A DNA stretch of 24,478 nt from JASJBU01 sp965372385. GTDB taxonomy: Bacteria > Pseudomonadota > Gammaproteobacteria > Chromatiales > Chromatiaceae. Position numbers and translations under genes: made by a program. Position 1 is the first letter of the stretch, and each line of letters begins with the position of its first letter. The stretch lies in the NCBI GenBank assembly GCA_965372385.1, contig CBDVCD010000018.1:1-24478 (forward strand), read 5' to 3'. The notes beneath the pieces are model-generated. The model was not told the origin of the DNA. It did not search any database and saw only the letters and a list, made by a program, of their open reading frames with translations. This document shows, in pieces, positions 15,381 to 24,096 of this stretch.

Positions 15381-15418
15381 GCCGCGCTGCGTTGGTCCAC
15401 TGGACCAACGGTCGCGGC
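15381..15418. repeat. REP-like palindrome, copy 2, nuoK-nuoL spacer
   Basis: The core is CGTTGGTCCA-C-TGGACCAACG (15390-15410), a 10-bp perfect inverted repeat. Outer arms GCCGCG (15381-15386) and CGCGGC (15413-15418) extend it. It directly abuts the nuoK stop at 15419, so on the nuo transcript the structure forms immediately after nuoK. This copy and copy 1 account for much of the 267-bp spacer 15152-15418. The nuoL-proximal part (15152-15258) shows no further structure that I recognise. Confidence 0.78.
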
Positions 15419-15724
15419 TCACCCTTTCAGCGCATCCATATCCTCGACGTTAATCGAGCGTTTGCTGCGAAACAGCACCACCAGGATCGCCAGGCCGATG
15501 GCCGCTTCCGCCGCCGCCACGGTGAGGATAAAGAAGACGAAGACCTGGCCGGCCGTGTCTCCCAGGAAGTGGGAGAAGGCGATAAAATTCATGTTCACCG
15601 CCAGCAGCATCAGCTCCACGCACATCAGCAGGATGATCACGTTCTTCCGATTGATGAAGATGCCGGCCACGCTGAGCGCGAACAGGATGGCGCCGAGAAT
15701 GAGATAGTCTGAAAGTTCGATCAT
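15419..15724 (-). CDS. nuoK: NADH-quinone oxidoreductase subunit K
   Basis: A 101-residue, three-helix membrane subunit of complex I (ND4L equivalent). Two buried glutamates of the proton path are present: Glu37 in LLMCVELMLLAVNMNF and Glu73 in LTVAAAEAAIGLAI. Length is exactly that expected. ATG 15724 follows the nuoJ stop by 5 bp. Its stop is immediately followed on the transcript by a strong palindrome, and nuoL begins only 267 bp later, which is unusual for this operon. Confidence 0.98.
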   Translation of the reverse strand: MIELSDYLILGAILFALSVAGIFINRKNVIILLMCVELMLLAVNMNFIAFSHFLGDTAGQVFVFFILTVAAAEAAIGLAILVVLFRSKRSINVEDMDALKG

Positions 15725-15729
15725 GTCTC

Positions 15730-16332
15730 TTACTCCTTCTCCGCATCCATACTGATCAGCCGCACCCGGTCCTCGCGCTTGACTAGCACCTGCTTTGCAG
15801 GATCGAGAAACTTGCTGTCAGGCCGTTTGCGCATGGTCAGGCTGATCGCGGCAATGATCGCCACCAGCAGGATTACCGCGGCAATCTCAAACGGATACAT
15901 GTAGACCGTGTAGAGCACCCTGCCCAGCTCTTCGGTATTGCTGTAATCAGCGGCATGACGCGCTGGAGCGGCAAACTTCTCCAGACCGAAATTGTCTGGA
16001 CCCACTACCAGGATCAGCTCTGCCGCCATGACAATGGCCATCAAGATCCCCAACGGCAGCAGCTTCATGAAGCCGGCCCGCAGGGTCGCCACATCGATAT
16101 CCAGCATCATCAGCACGAACAGGAACAGCACCATCACCGCGCCCACGTAGACCAGCACCAGCACGATGGCGAGGAACTCCGCCTCCGCCAGCATCCAGAT
16201 ACCACTGCTGGCGACAAAGGCCAGAATCAGGGACAGGGCCGCATGCACCGGGTTACGCCGGGTGATCACCATGGTTGCCGAGATGATCAACACGGCAGCC
16301 AGTACATAGAAGATAATCTTTTCGAATGTCAT
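15730..16332 (-). CDS. nuoJ: NADH-quinone oxidoreductase subunit J
   Basis: A 200-residue, five-helix membrane subunit of complex I (ND6 equivalent) that lies next to NuoK and the quinone-proton coupling axis. Seen are RRNPVHAALSLILAFV, EAEFLAIVLVLVYVGAVMVLFLFV with the family's conserved mid-membrane Tyr-Val-Gly-Ala stretch, MMLDID, and a basic C-terminal tail. ATG 16332 is used, giving MTFEKIIFYVLAAVLIIS. It sits between nuoI (39-bp gap) and nuoK (5-bp gap), the normal order. Confidence 0.97.
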   Translation of the reverse strand: MTFEKIIFYVLAAVLIISATMVITRRNPVHAALSLILAFVASSGIWMLAEAEFLAIVLVLVYVGAVMVLFLFVLMMLDIDVATLRAGFMKLLPLGILMAIVMAAELILVVGPDNFGLEKFAAPARHAADYSNTEELGRVLYTVYMYPFEIAAVILLVAIIAAISLTMRKRPDSKFLDPAKQVLVKREDRVRLISMDAEKE

Positions 16333-16371
16333 CAGGTTTCCTAACCGGACAGAAGCCTCGTTTCTTAAAAC

Positions 16372-16860
16372 TCAGCGATACTTGGCCTGGACTTCAAGAT
16401 CGGCGGCAATCTGCGCCTCATACTTGTCGCCAATGGCCAGCAGTTTCTCCTTGGTCATGATGTTCTCACCCCGATTCTCGAAGTGGTACTCATAGACCCG
16501 GGTCTCGACAATCGCATCCACTGGACAAGACTCCTGGCAGTAGCCGCAGTAGATGCACTTGAACAGATCGATATCATAACGGGTGGTGCGGCGTGAGCCA
16601 TCCTCGCGGGGCTCCGCTTCGATGGTGATGGCCAGCGCCGGACAGACCGCCTCGCACAGTTTGCAGGCGATGCAGCGCTCCTCGCCGTTTGGATAGCGCC
16701 GCTGCGCATGCAGGCCGCGGAAACGGGGAGAGACCGGGGCCTTCTCCTCCGGATACATGACCGTGAACTTTTTCTTGAACAGATAACGCCCGGTCAGGCT
16801 AAGCCCGCGAAACAACTCCAGCAGGAACAGGCTCTTGAAATAGTTTGTCAGTGCTTTCAT
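16372..16860 (-). CDS. nuoI: NADH-quinone oxidoreductase subunit I
   Basis: A 162-residue peripheral-arm subunit of complex I carrying the two [4Fe-4S] clusters N6a and N6b that feed electrons towards N2. Both CxxCxxCxxxCP motifs are intact: Cys63/66/69/73 (CIACKLCEAVCP) and Cys102/105/108/112 (CIYCGYCQESCP). An N-terminal amphipathic helix anchors it to the membrane (TNYFKSLFLLELFRGLSLTG). Length is standard for Proteobacteria. It starts at ATG 16860, 13 bp after nuoH. Confidence 0.98.
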   Translation of the reverse strand: MKALTNYFKSLFLLELFRGLSLTGRYLFKKKFTVMYPEEKAPVSPRFRGLHAQRRYPNGEERCIACKLCEAVCPALAITIEAEPREDGSRRTTRYDIDLFKCIYCGYCQESCPVDAIVETRVYEYHFENRGENIMTKEKLLAIGDKYEAQIAADLEVQAKYR

Positions 16861-16873
16861 GCGTCATGCACCC

Positions 16874-17929
16874 TTAATCGAACCACCAGGGCAGTTGATA
16901 GACCACGGCCAGGCCGACCACCGCAATCCAGACGATGGTGATCGGAATGAAGACCTTCCAGCCAAGCCGCATGATCTGGTCATAACGGTAGCGGGGAAAG
17001 GTGGCGCGCAACCAGAGAAACATAAAGCCGAACATGGCGGTCTTCAGTACCAGCCAGACAAAGCCGGGCACCCAGTCGAACAAGGGGCCAAGGATCGGCC
17101 AGCCCTCGAACGGCGACAGCCAGCCACCCATGAACATGATGGCGCTGAGGGCGGCGATCAGGATCATGTTGGCATATTCCGCCAGGAAGAAGGCGGCAAA
17201 GGCCATGCCGGAGTAGTCGACATGGAAACCGGCGACGATCTCCGATTCACCCTCCGCCACATCGAACGGCGCCCGGTTGGTCTCCGCCACGCCGGAGATC
17301 ACATAGACCCCGAACAGCGGCAGCAGGGGTAGCCAGAACCAGGAGAAAAAACCACCCTCTTGCGCCTTGACGATCTCACCCAGATTCAGACTGCCGGCCG
17401 CCACCAGCACACCGACCAGGGCGAAGCCCATGGCGATCTCGTAGGAGACGATCTGGGCGGCGCAGCGCATCGCACCGAGAAAGGCATACTTGGAGTTGGA
17501 GGCCCAGCCGGCGATGATCACCCCGTAGACCCCCACGGAGGTCAGCGCCAGGATGTAGAGCAGCCCGGCATTGATATCCGCCAGCACCAGCTCTTCATCG
17601 AATGGAAACACCGCCCAGGCCGCCAGGGCAGGCCCCAGGGTGATGGCCGGCGCGATCAGGAACAGGGCCTTGTTGGCGCTGCTCGGGATGATGATCTCTT
17701 TGAACATCAGCTTGACCGCATCCGCGATGGGCTGCAGCCAGCCCTTTGGTCCGACCCGGTTGGGACCGACCCGCACCTGCATATAGCCGATCACCTTACG
17801 TTCCGCATAGGTGAAATAAGCGACACAGATCATCACCGGCATTATGATGGCGAAGATCTTGAGCAGAATCCAGATCACCGTCTGCAGACTCTCCGGCAGG
17901 AATTCCCAAAGACCGATAAAAAACTCCAT
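16874..17929 (-). CDS. nuoH: NADH-quinone oxidoreductase subunit H
   Basis: A 351-residue membrane subunit of complex I (ND1 equivalent) that forms much of the quinone-binding chamber with NuoB and NuoD. The signature AERKVIGYMQVRVGPNRVG begins at residue 42, followed by GWLQPIADAVKLMFKE. Further conserved parts are NRAPFDVAEGESEIVAGFHVDYSG with the acidic quinone-channel loop, and RATFPRYRYDQIMRLGWK. Length is slightly above the E. coli 325. ATG 17929 lies 3 bp after the nuoG stop, so coupled translation is likely. Confidence 0.98.
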   Translation of the reverse strand: MEFFIGLWEFLPESLQTVIWILLKIFAIIMPVMICVAYFTYAERKVIGYMQVRVGPNRVGPKGWLQPIADAVKLMFKEIIIPSSANKALFLIAPAITLGPALAAWAVFPFDEELVLADINAGLLYILALTSVGVYGVIIAGWASNSKYAFLGAMRCAAQIVSYEIAMGFALVGVLVAAGSLNLGEIVKAQEGGFFSWFWLPLLPLFGVYVISGVAETNRAPFDVAEGESEIVAGFHVDYSGMAFAAFFLAEYANMILIAALSAIMFMGGWLSPFEGWPILGPLFDWVPGFVWLVLKTAMFGFMFLWLRATFPRYRYDQIMRLGWKVFIPITIVWIAVVGLAVVYQLPWWFD

Positions 17930-17932
17930 CGC

Positions 17933-20293
17933 TTATGCCTTCTCCAGGGTCACTTCGCCAAACTGTTGGCCCAGCATCTCGGTTCCCGCCAGGGCGGCAG
18001 AGATCCAGACACAACCATCCGGCACCCGATCATCGATCTCGAGCGGCAGACTGGTCTGATTACCATTCTGTTTCACCCGTGCTGAATCGATACCATCCAG
18101 GCCCTGTCTCTGAACCTCAGCGCTGCTAATGCGAATCATCGCCGGCCCGGCCGCTTTAGTCTGCTGCAGGGCGCTGGCTCGACGCACCAGGGCATCCTGG
18201 GCGTAGAGCGGTACATCGCCAATCCGCATCAGGCCATCACAGTGACTGTTGATCTGCATGCCCGGCAGCTTACCTAGCGTGTTATCCGGTTGCGTATCAG
18301 CACAAACCGCGGAGAGTTCATCCCTGATCTGTTCGGATGAGGTGTAATCGAATCCATCCAGATCGAGCAGATTGCCCAACACCCGGAGAATCTTCCAGGC
18401 GGGCCGCGATTCACCCTGTGGATTAACCACACCACGGAAGCTCTGCCAGGTACCTTGCGCATTGACATAGGTGCCCGAGGTCTCGGCAAAACCGGCCAGC
18501 GGCAGCAGGATATCCGCACACTCATCCAGGGATTCACTGCGATAGGCGGTCAAGGCAACCACCGTTTCCGCACTCTGTAGTGCATGCTGTGCCAGACCAG
18601 GATTCCAGAAATCACTGCCCGGTTCGACACCCATCAGCAGATAACCCTTGCGTGGTTGATTCTGTTGCGCCAGAGCATCCAGTCCCGGTTGCTTCGCAAC
18701 CTTGGCTCCTGGGGTTAGATGAGGCATCGCGCCCGCCAACCTGGCGCCCAGGGAGTTGGCCGCTTCCGGGATAAAACCCAGGCTGGCGCCACTGGCCTGC
18801 GCGACCAGGGATGCCAGTACGCAGAGCAGCGCATAGTCAGGATGGGATGCGGCAAGGTTGCCCAGCAGCACAGCGGAACTCTCCGCCTCTTGCAAACCTT
18901 TCGCGGTAGCCTTACTGAACTCAGTAGCCTCAGCGCCCTTGATCAGACTGGCGATATCGCCCTTCCCCTTGGCCCCCAAGGCCTTGGCGACAGCGGCGAG
19001 GTCCTGCAGCATACCGGCAGGCGAACTCACCTGCTGAGTGGCTGAATAGTTGAGCTCCAATCCCAGCGGGGTTATGTAACTGACAGTCGCCCCATTCATT
19101 GCGGCCTTGCGCAATCGGTGTCCCAGGATGGGTTGTTCCTGGCGCAGATTGGAGCCGATCAGCAACGCTGCGTTCAGACTATCGATCTCCTCGATCTTGA
19201 GACCCAGCCAGGGAAGCGCAGGTTCGGCCGCATCCAGGCGGAAATCCCCCTGGCGGAGACGGCAGTCGATATTGTTGCCGCCCATGCCCCGGATAAGCTT
19301 CTGTGCCAGATAGAGCTCTTCCAGGGTCGATGTGGGCGAGCAGAGCAGACCCAGCTGCTCGGCGCTGCTGATCTCCTTCAGGCTGTCGGCAGCCATCTCC
19401 AGGGCAGTCTCCCAACTGGCTTCCTGCCACTTGCCATGCTTTTTGATCATGGGTTGGCTGAGGCGGTCCTCACTGTAGAGACCTTCATAGCTGAAACGGT
19501 CCCGGTCGGAGATCCAACCCTCGTTGATGGATTCGTTCTCCCGGGGATGTACGCGCATCACCCGGTTGCCTCGCAGGTGCAGATGGATATTGGATCCCAC
19601 GCTGTCATGGGACGCAATACCGTCCACCTGGGTCATCTCCCAGGCGCGCGCCTGGAAACGGAAGGGCTTGGAGGTCAGCGCGCCAACCGGACAGAGATCG
19701 ATGATATTGCCGGAGAGTTCGGAGTCGACACTCTTTTCCACATAGGTGCCAATCACCATGTGTTCACCGCGGCCAGTGGCCCCCAACTCACGTATGCCGG
19801 CAATCTCCTCGCCGAATCGCACACAACGGGTGCAGTGGATACAGCGGGTCATGTCGGTGGCGATCAGCGGGCCAATATTCTTGTCCGCCACCACCCGTTT
19901 GCCTTCCACATAGCGGGAGATATCGCGACCATAACCCATGGCCACATCCTGCAGCTCGCACTCGCCGCCCTGATCGCAGATCGGGCAATCCAGGGGATGG
20001 TTGATGAGCAGGAACTCCATGGTGCCCTTCTGGGCCGCCAGGGCCCTGGGGGAACGGGTGTGTACCTTCATACCCTCCATCACCGGGGTGGCGCAGGCAG
20101 GCATGGGTTTAGGCGCGTTTTCCACCTCCACCAGACACATCCGGCAGTTGGCGGCGATGGAGAGTTTTTTGTGGTAACAGAAACGGGGGATATTGATCCC
20201 GGCTTCATCGGCGACTTCGATAAGCATGGAGCCGGTCTTGGACTGCAGCTCCTGGCCGTTGATCTCGATGGTTACCATGGAATCCTGTGTCAT
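17933..20293 (-). CDS. nuoG: NADH-quinone oxidoreductase subunit G
   Basis: The 786-residue largest peripheral-arm subunit of complex I. Cluster ligands seen are Cys39/50/53/67 for the [2Fe-2S] N1b, His99 with Cys103/106/112 (HPLDCPICDQGGEC) for N5, and Cys151/154/157 (CIHCTRCVRF) with Cys201 (LCPVGAL) for N4. The extra N7 cluster of E. coli NuoG is absent: the matching stretch reads GIASHDSVGSN without cysteines. The rest is the molybdopterin-oxidoreductase-like domain without cofactor ligands, ending variable and Ala/Gln-rich. ATG 20293 is annotated. ATG 20278 (MVTIEING) is also credible because AGGA precedes it by 4 bp. Confidence 0.97.
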   Translation of the reverse strand: MTQDSMVTIEINGQELQSKTGSMLIEVADEAGINIPRFCYHKKLSIAANCRMCLVEVENAPKPMPACATPVMEGMKVHTRSPRALAAQKGTMEFLLINHPLDCPICDQGGECELQDVAMGYGRDISRYVEGKRVVADKNIGPLIATDMTRCIHCTRCVRFGEEIAGIRELGATGRGEHMVIGTYVEKSVDSELSGNIIDLCPVGALTSKPFRFQARAWEMTQVDGIASHDSVGSNIHLHLRGNRVMRVHPRENESINEGWISDRDRFSYEGLYSEDRLSQPMIKKHGKWQEASWETALEMAADSLKEISSAEQLGLLCSPTSTLEELYLAQKLIRGMGGNNIDCRLRQGDFRLDAAEPALPWLGLKIEEIDSLNAALLIGSNLRQEQPILGHRLRKAAMNGATVSYITPLGLELNYSATQQVSSPAGMLQDLAAVAKALGAKGKGDIASLIKGAEATEFSKATAKGLQEAESSAVLLGNLAASHPDYALLCVLASLVAQASGASLGFIPEAANSLGARLAGAMPHLTPGAKVAKQPGLDALAQQNQPRKGYLLMGVEPGSDFWNPGLAQHALQSAETVVALTAYRSESLDECADILLPLAGFAETSGTYVNAQGTWQSFRGVVNPQGESRPAWKILRVLGNLLDLDGFDYTSSEQIRDELSAVCADTQPDNTLGKLPGMQINSHCDGLMRIGDVPLYAQDALVRRASALQQTKAAGPAMIRISSAEVQRQGLDGIDSARVKQNGNQTSLPLEIDDRVPDGCVWISAALAGTEMLGQQFGEVTLEKA

Positions 20294-20308
20294 CGTCGTA
20301 TTACGTCT

Positions 20309-21592
20309 CTACTGACCGTTAACCGAACCGACCATGCATTTCTTGTGATCGATGTGGTATTGGAATTCTTCACGGAAGTGTTTCAGCATCCCGGCCACCG
20401 GCCCGGCCGCTGCATCTCCCAGGGCACAGATGGTCTTGCCACTGATCTTGTCGGCTATATCGTCCAGCAGGTCCAGATCCTCCGGCCGGCCCTTGCCCGC
20501 CTCGATCCGTTTGACCACCCGATAGAGCCAGCCAGTACCTTCCCGGCAGGGGGTGCACTGGCCGCAGGACTCCTCGTGGTAGAAGTAGGACATGCGCTCC
20601 AGTACCTTGACCATGCAGTTGCTATCGTCCAGCACGATCACCGCACCGGAACCCAGCATAGAGCCGGCGGCGGCGATGGCGTCATAATCCATGGTCAGTT
20701 CCATCATCTGATCGCCCGGGATGATCGGCGCGGATGAGCCACCCGGGATCACCGCCTTCAGCTTATGCCCGTCCTTCATGCCGCCGGCCATCTCGAGCAG
20801 CACGGAAAACGGCGTACCCATGGGGATCTCGAACACCCCCGGGTTGTTGATATTGCCCGAGATGGAGAAGAGCTTGGAGCCACCGCTGTTCTCCACCCCG
20901 ATAGCAGAAAACCACGGGCCACCTTTCTCCAGGATCATCGGAATCGAGGCCAGCGACTCGGTATTGTTGATGATCGTCGGCCGGCCATAGAGGCCAAAGT
21001 GGGCCGGAAACGGTGGTTTGAAACGCGGCTGTCCCTTCTTGCCTTCGATAGACTCGAGCAACGCGGTCTCTTCGCCGCAGACATAGGCCCCACCACCCAG
21101 ATGGCTGTGCAGCTGAAAATCGAAGCCGGAGCCGAGGATATTTTCACCCAGAAAGCCCGCTTTCCTCGCCTCTTCCAGGGCCGCCTCGAAACGTTCGTAG
21201 GGTTCCCAGAACTCACCTCGGATATAATTGTATCCCAGGGTCGCGCCGATGGTGTAACCCGCCAGGATCATACCCTCGATCAGCTGATGCGGGTTGTAGC
21301 GCAGGATGTCCCGATCCTTGAAGGTACCCGGCTCACCCTCGTCGGAGTTACACACCACGAACTTCTGACCCGGCGCATTGCGCGCGATGAAGCTCCACTT
21401 CAGGCCGGTGGGAAAGCCCGCCCCGCCTCGGCCACGCAGCCCGGACTTCTTTACCTCGTCGATGATCTCTTCCACTGGTGTCTGCGCCTTGAGAACCCTT
21501 GTCAGCACCTCATAACCGCCACGACTCCGGTATGTCTCCAGCAGCCAGGGGCGGTCCAGATCCAGCGTCCTTAAACAGACCTCGTTAACCAT
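20309..21592 (-). CDS. nuoF: NADH-quinone oxidoreductase subunit F
   Basis: A 427-residue catalytic subunit of complex I that oxidises NADH through FMN and passes electrons to cluster N3. Glycine-rich nucleotide loop GRGGAGFPTGLKW spans residues 54-66, and FMN/NADH segments CNSDEGEPGTFKDRD and GGGAYVCGEETALLESIEG are intact. N3 ligands are Cys343/346/349 (ESCGQCTPCREGT) and Cys389 (TICALGDAA). Length matches the family. It starts at ATG 21592, 5 bp after the nuoE stop. Nothing is unusual. Confidence 0.98.
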   Translation of the reverse strand: MVNEVCLRTLDLDRPWLLETYRSRGGYEVLTRVLKAQTPVEEIIDEVKKSGLRGRGGAGFPTGLKWSFIARNAPGQKFVVCNSDEGEPGTFKDRDILRYNPHQLIEGMILAGYTIGATLGYNYIRGEFWEPYERFEAALEEARKAGFLGENILGSGFDFQLHSHLGGGAYVCGEETALLESIEGKKGQPRFKPPFPAHFGLYGRPTIINNTESLASIPMILEKGGPWFSAIGVENSGGSKLFSISGNINNPGVFEIPMGTPFSVLLEMAGGMKDGHKLKAVIPGGSSAPIIPGDQMMELTMDYDAIAAAGSMLGSGAVIVLDDSNCMVKVLERMSYFYHEESCGQCTPCREGTGWLYRVVKRIEAGKGRPEDLDLLDDIADKISGKTICALGDAAAGPVAGMLKHFREEFQYHIDHKKCMVGSVNGQ

Positions 21593-21597
21593 TCAGC

Positions 21598-22104
21598 TCA
21601 CTCCAGTCTTTCCAGGATCGAATCGATGACCTCGGGGGTCAGATTCTCGTAATACTGTTTACCGATCTGAAACATGGGGGCGCCACCACAGGCTCCCAGA
21701 CACTCGACCTCTTTGAGGGTGAAGCGGCCATCCTCGGTGGTCTCGCCCAGATGGATACCCAGCTTCTGCTCCAGGTAGTCCACGATCCGATCCGAGTCGT
21801 TGATCATGCAGGAGACATTGGTACAGACACAGATCTTGTGTTTTCCAACCGGCTTCAACTCGTACATTGAGTAGAAGGTCGCCACCTCATAGACCGCGAT
21901 CGGCGGCATGTCGAGGTAGGCGGCAACGTCATTCATCAAGGCCGTGGTCAGCCAGCCACCGTTGGCATCCTGCACGATGCGCAGGGCCCCCATGACCGCA
22001 GACTGCTTCCATTCCGTGGGGTATTTGTCAATCCACTGATCGATCTCGTCCCGCACCTCTTTCGAGAAGAGTTCTGCCTTATTCATCGCGTCTGTTGTCG
22101 TCAT
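21598..22104 (-). CDS. nuoE: NADH-quinone oxidoreductase subunit E
   Basis: A 168-residue thioredoxin-like subunit of complex I holding the [2Fe-2S] cluster N1a beside NuoF. Ligands are Cys94 and Cys99 (CTNVSC) and Cys135 and Cys139 (CLGAC). Helical N-terminus LTTALMNDVAAYLDMPPIAVYEVATFYSMY is typical. I chose ATG 22104 (MTTTDAMNKAELF). A frame running to 22146 would overlap the nuoD coding end with unconserved residues. ATG 22086 is another possibility. The gap to nuoD is 13 bp and the ribosome binding site is weak. Confidence 0.95.
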   Translation of the reverse strand: MTTTDAMNKAELFSKEVRDEIDQWIDKYPTEWKQSAVMGALRIVQDANGGWLTTALMNDVAAYLDMPPIAVYEVATFYSMYELKPVGKHKICVCTNVSCMINDSDRIVDYLEQKLGIHLGETTEDGRFTLKEVECLGACGGAPMFQIGKQYYENLTPEVIDSILERLE

Positions 22105-22117
22105 TTGGATTACTGCC

Positions 22118-23371
22118 CTAGCGATCGATCTCACCGAACACCACATCCATGGTGCCGATCACGGCCACCACATCAGCCAGCATATGCCCCTTGATCATTT
22201 CGTTCATCGCGGCCATATGGGCAAACCCCGGGGCACGGACCTTCAAACGGTAGGGCTTGTTGGTGCCGTCGGAGATGATGTAACAGCCGAATTCACCCTT
22301 GGGGGCCTCTACCGCTGCATAGACCTCGCCGGCGGGCGGGCAATAGCCTTCGGTGAAGAGCTTGAAATGGTGGATCAGACTCTCCATATCACCCTTCATA
22401 TCGGCGCGCGAAGGAGCCGCTACCTTATGATCGTCCACCATCACCGGGCCCGGATGGTTGCGCAACCATTCGACACACTGCTTGATGATCCGGTTGGACT
22501 GGCGCATCTCCTCGATGCGTACCAGATAGCGGTCGTAACTGTCGCCATTCACACCAATCGGGATATCGAAATCGACCTGGTCATAGGCGGCATAGGACTG
22601 CTTCTTACGCAGATCCCAGGCGATGCCGGAGCCGCGAATCATCGGGCCAGTGAAACCCAGCTGAAGGGCCCGTTCCGGTGAGACCACACCGATGCCGACG
22701 GTACGCTGCTTCCAGATCCGGTTATCGGTCAGCAGGGTTTCATACTCATCCACCAAGCCCGGAAAGCGATCGCTGAAATCCTCGATGAAATCGAGTAGAG
22801 AGCCCTGACGGGCCTCATTGCGCTGCGTTACATCCCGTCCGGTCACCCACTGGCTGGCCTGATATTGGGGCATCTGATCCGGCAGATCCCGATAAACGCC
22901 ACCGGGGCGATAGTAGGCCGCGTGCATGCGCGTCCCCGATACCGCCTCGTAGCAGTCCATCAGATCTTCACGCTCGCGGAAGGCGTAGAGAAACACCGTC
23001 ATCGCACCTATGTCCAGGGCATGAGCGCCCAGCCACATCAGGTGATTCAGGATGCGGGTGATCTCATCGAACAGGGTGCGGATGTACTGGGCGCGGATCG
23101 GCGCCTCCACACCCAACAGTTTTTCAATGGCCCGTACATAGCCGTGCTCGTTGCACATCATCGACACATAGTCGAGACGGTCCATATAGGGGATGGACTG
23201 GTTGTAGGGCTTGCTCTCGGCCAGCTTCTCGGTGGCGCGATGCAGCAGACCGATATGCGGGTCCGCCCGCTCGATGACCTCGCCGTCCATCTCCAGCACC
23301 AGACGCAACACGCCATGGGCGGCCGGATGCTGGGGGCCAAAATTCAGGGTGTAGTTACGAATCTCAGGCAT
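22118..23371 (-). CDS. nuoD: NADH-quinone oxidoreductase subunit D
   Basis: A 417-residue peripheral subunit of complex I (49-kDa equivalent) that helps form the quinone site and cluster N2 environment. Seen are MPEIRNYTLNFGPQHPAAHG at the N-terminus, RADPHIGLLHRATEKLAE, SMMCNEHGYVRAIE, RMHAAYYRPGGVYRDLP and the C-terminal DVVFGEIDR. The start is set at ATG 23371 because family homology begins exactly there; the frame runs on to 23419 inside nuoC with unrelated residues. It overlaps the nuoC stop by 8 bp. nuoC and nuoD are separate genes, unlike the fused nuoCD of E. coli. Confidence 0.97.
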   Translation of the reverse strand: MPEIRNYTLNFGPQHPAAHGVLRLVLEMDGEVIERADPHIGLLHRATEKLAESKPYNQSIPYMDRLDYVSMMCNEHGYVRAIEKLLGVEAPIRAQYIRTLFDEITRILNHLMWLGAHALDIGAMTVFLYAFREREDLMDCYEAVSGTRMHAAYYRPGGVYRDLPDQMPQYQASQWVTGRDVTQRNEARQGSLLDFIEDFSDRFPGLVDEYETLLTDNRIWKQRTVGIGVVSPERALQLGFTGPMIRGSGIAWDLRKKQSYAAYDQVDFDIPIGVNGDSYDRYLVRIEEMRQSNRIIKQCVEWLRNHPGPVMVDDHKVAAPSRADMKGDMESLIHHFKLFTEGYCPPAGEVYAAVEAPKGEFGCYIISDGTNKPYRLKVRAPGFAHMAAMNEMIKGHMLADVVAVIGTMDVVFGEIDR

Positions 23372-24086
23372 CGCTAGCATCCGGCTGTTCGGTTTCTTCC
23401 CGCACATAGCGGTTGTCATCGCGCGCTACACGGGGCACCAGAGTACGCGGCTCAACACTGCTGACGGGCTCGTAGATGACCCTTGCTTGTTCGGGGTCGT
23501 AACGCATCTCAACATGGCCTATAAGAGGGAAGTCCTTACGGAACGGGTGGCCGATAAAACCATAGTCGGTAAGGATACGACGCAGGTCCGGATGGCCGTC
23601 AAACAGAATACCGTATAGATCAAATGCCTCGCGTTCGAACCAGTCAGCACCATTCCATATATCGATCACGGAGGCGACGATTGGGTGTTCAGTATTGACG
23701 AAGACCCGTAGTCGCAGACGATGATTATTGGCAACCGAGAGCAGATGATAGACTGCGGCAAACCGCCTATCTTTATCTATTTTGATTTGGCTTGAACGAT
23801 CGACTCCCCGACCAAAACCCGTGTCCGGCGCCCCTGTGGTCTGCCACTCTGTCTGTCCGTAGGTGGAATAATCCACCCCACAGACATCGATCAGCTCTTC
23901 GAAGGCAAAGCTGGCTTCATCACGCAGTGTGGTTGCCACCTCGATGAGCTTGTCGGCAGGCACCAGCAAGGTGACCTCGCCTAAAGCCTGTTCCACCTCA
24001 CAGCCCAGCCCGCTAAAGTGCTCGGGGAGCTTTTCCGCCAGCTGGTTCAGTCGGGACTGAATGGGGCTTTGCGCACTGTCATTCAT
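23364..24086 (-). CDS. nuoC: NADH-quinone oxidoreductase subunit C
   Basis: A 240-residue peripheral subunit of complex I (30-kDa equivalent) with no cofactor, packing against NuoD. The signature ERLAYD-type region reads WFEREAFDLYGILFDGHPDLRRILTDYGFIGHPFRKDFPL, which is diagnostic. An N-terminal part with LTQL-like packing helices precedes a DYSTYGQTEW stretch. ATG 24086 has a good ribosome binding site (AGGTGA, 7-nt spacer). An insertion-like polar stretch (GAPDTGFGRGVDRSSQIKI) sits around residues 86-104, a common site of length variation in this family. It overlaps the nuoD start by 8 bp. Confidence 0.97.
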   Translation of the reverse strand: MNDSAQSPIQSRLNQLAEKLPEHFSGLGCEVEQALGEVTLLVPADKLIEVATTLRDEASFAFEELIDVCGVDYSTYGQTEWQTTGAPDTGFGRGVDRSSQIKIDKDRRFAAVYHLLSVANNHRLRLRVFVNTEHPIVASVIDIWNGADWFEREAFDLYGILFDGHPDLRRILTDYGFIGHPFRKDFPLIGHVEMRYDPEQARVIYEPVSSVEPRTLVPRVARDDNRYVREETEQPDASDA

Positions 24087-24096
24087 GCTAAATCAC

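Noticed and set aside
15259..15418. CRISPR-like repeats
   Set aside because: Only two copies, each itself a palindrome, with a single 91-base interval and a further hairpin in it; this is REP-like and not an array.
19118..20737. Open frame of 539 codons on the plus strand opposite nuoG and nuoF
   Set aside because: Antisense shadow with low-complexity composition; nuoG and nuoF have intact cluster motifs on the other strand.
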